Shown piece after piece: positions 63,624-64,000 of a stretch of DNA of 64,000 nucleotides (its first letter is position 1; every line of letters begins with the position of its first letter). Under the pieces are notes generated by a model. The model did not search any database and had not been told where the DNA came from. It saw only the letters and a list, made by a program, of their open reading frames with translations. This stretch comes from Bacteroidota bacterium (lineage in GTDB: Bacteria; Bacteroidota; Ignavibacteria; Ignavibacteriales; Ignavibacteriaceae), in NCBI GenBank assembly GCA_022564295.1, contig JADFLR010000001.1, positions 62,001-126,000 on the forward strand. Direction: 5' to 3'. The position numbers were made by a program, and so were the translations under genes.

Positions 63624-64000
63624 ATGGGAATAACTGAAAAAAATATCATCGAGAAATTTGTTGATCTTTTTAAAGATGAATATTTCTGGTATGAACATAG
63701 AAAAAATGAAAAAACAGAGATATTCTATACAGACAACGTTGTAAAAGTAACAGGTTATACCAAGGAAGAACTTCTTGCAATGCCGGGTAGAGGGAAGGAT
63801 CTCATTTACAGCGAGGATTTACAGGGACTAAAACATCAAGTAAACGAATTTGAAAATGATCCCGATAGATATTGCTTAGAACTTGAATTCAGAATTACGA
63901 TAAAGGATAAAAAAATTGTTTGGGTTAAAGAGTCTATAATTGCTAATAGAAATGACGATGGTGAAATAATAGAATCCTTTGGAAAAGTTTATAATATAAC
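63624..64000 (+). CDS. PAS-domain sensor protein, partial (5' end)
   Basis: About 125 codons up to the window end. A PAS/PAC pair is visible: V-V-K-V-T-G-Y-T-K-E-E-L-L, then E-L-E-F-R-I-T-I-K-D-K-K-I-V-W-V-K-E and a closing S-F-G-K-V-Y-N-I-T. The output module (kinase, GGDEF or other) is beyond the window. The ATG at 63624 is the most likely start. Confidence 0.8.
   Translation, partial: MGITEKNIIEKFVDLFKDEYFWYEHRKNEKTEIFYTDNVVKVTGYTKEELLAMPGRGKDLIYSEDLQGLKHQVNEFENDPDRYCLELEFRITIKDKKIVWVKESIIANRNDDGEIIESFGKVYNI

Overview
The window is AT-rich bacterial DNA with tightly packed genes. It most likely comes from a free-living or environmental member of the Ignavibacteria/Chlorobi side of the Bacteroidota. 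The reasons are a long-form IspG (666 aa, with the extra central domain seen in Bacteroidota, Chlorobi, Chlamydiae and plants), a dxr-rseP pair, ruvA-ruvC-yebC-recJ followed by rnpB, secreted proteins with short Lys-rich signal peptides ending in A-Q or S-Q, and outer-membrane barrels. Shine-Dalgarno sequences are visible at many starts, and TTG/GTG starts appear to be used. The lineage is inferred from gene content only. No rRNA, tRNA, CRISPR array, phage or classical insertion sequence was seen.

Layout. 1-5.1 kb: end of a Ser/Thr kinase gene with a degenerate copy of its own 5' end, a GAF-SpoIIE phosphatase, a two-gene glycine-betaine type ABC importer, and the remnant of an alpha-amylase that lost its centre. 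5.3-15.6 kb: a minus-strand cluster with a 1613-aa acyl-CoA-synthetase/GNAT fusion, an esterase, a PAP2_C-type membrane enzyme, a small protein and a 1136-aa coiled coil built of nine 61-residue repeats. 16-20.6 kb: a decayed, duplicated block of small secreted-protein genes, with a frameshifted double-matrixin protease, a LuxR-type HTH gene with an internal stop and two signal-peptide-only stubs. 20.7-27.3 kb: housekeeping and accessory genes (malQ, DedA-like, GYD, YbaK, VOC, LOG, two outer-membrane proteins).

27.8-30 kb: two co-directional genes separated and bounded by imperfect palindromes that look like integron attC sites, with no integrase in view. The second gene encodes a stand-alone SIR2-like protein of the type found in anti-phage systems. 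30.4-38.4 kb: membrane and small proteins, YceI, L-2-hydroxyglutarate oxidase, a probable copper/redox group (Met-rich exported protein, cupredoxin, Cu-Zn SOD) and a two-gene candidate restriction-modification system.

38.5-64 kb: mainly core genes. These are rseP and dxr, a TPR lipoprotein-like gene with clpX, FAH-family hydrolase, ruvA/ruvC/yebC/recJ, RNase P RNA, a C4 zinc-ribbon protein with Nif3, ispG, DJ-1/PfpI, dnaG, an SLC12-like transporter, and a ferredoxin and geranylgeranyl-reductase-like flavoprotein pair. That pair is interrupted by a frameshifted four-helix-bundle gene set between 7-nt-periodic repeats. The window ends inside a PAS-domain sensor gene.

The strongest leads are the attC-like array carrying a SIR2 gene, the AMP-ligase/GNAT giant with its lipid-enzyme neighbours, the methylase/DHK-nuclease pair, the heptad-flanked four-helix element, and a 22-codon ORF followed at once by a strong terminator downstream of ispG. 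Four genes are broken by single-base changes, and at least one of these lies in a homopolymer run, so sequencing error must be considered for them.
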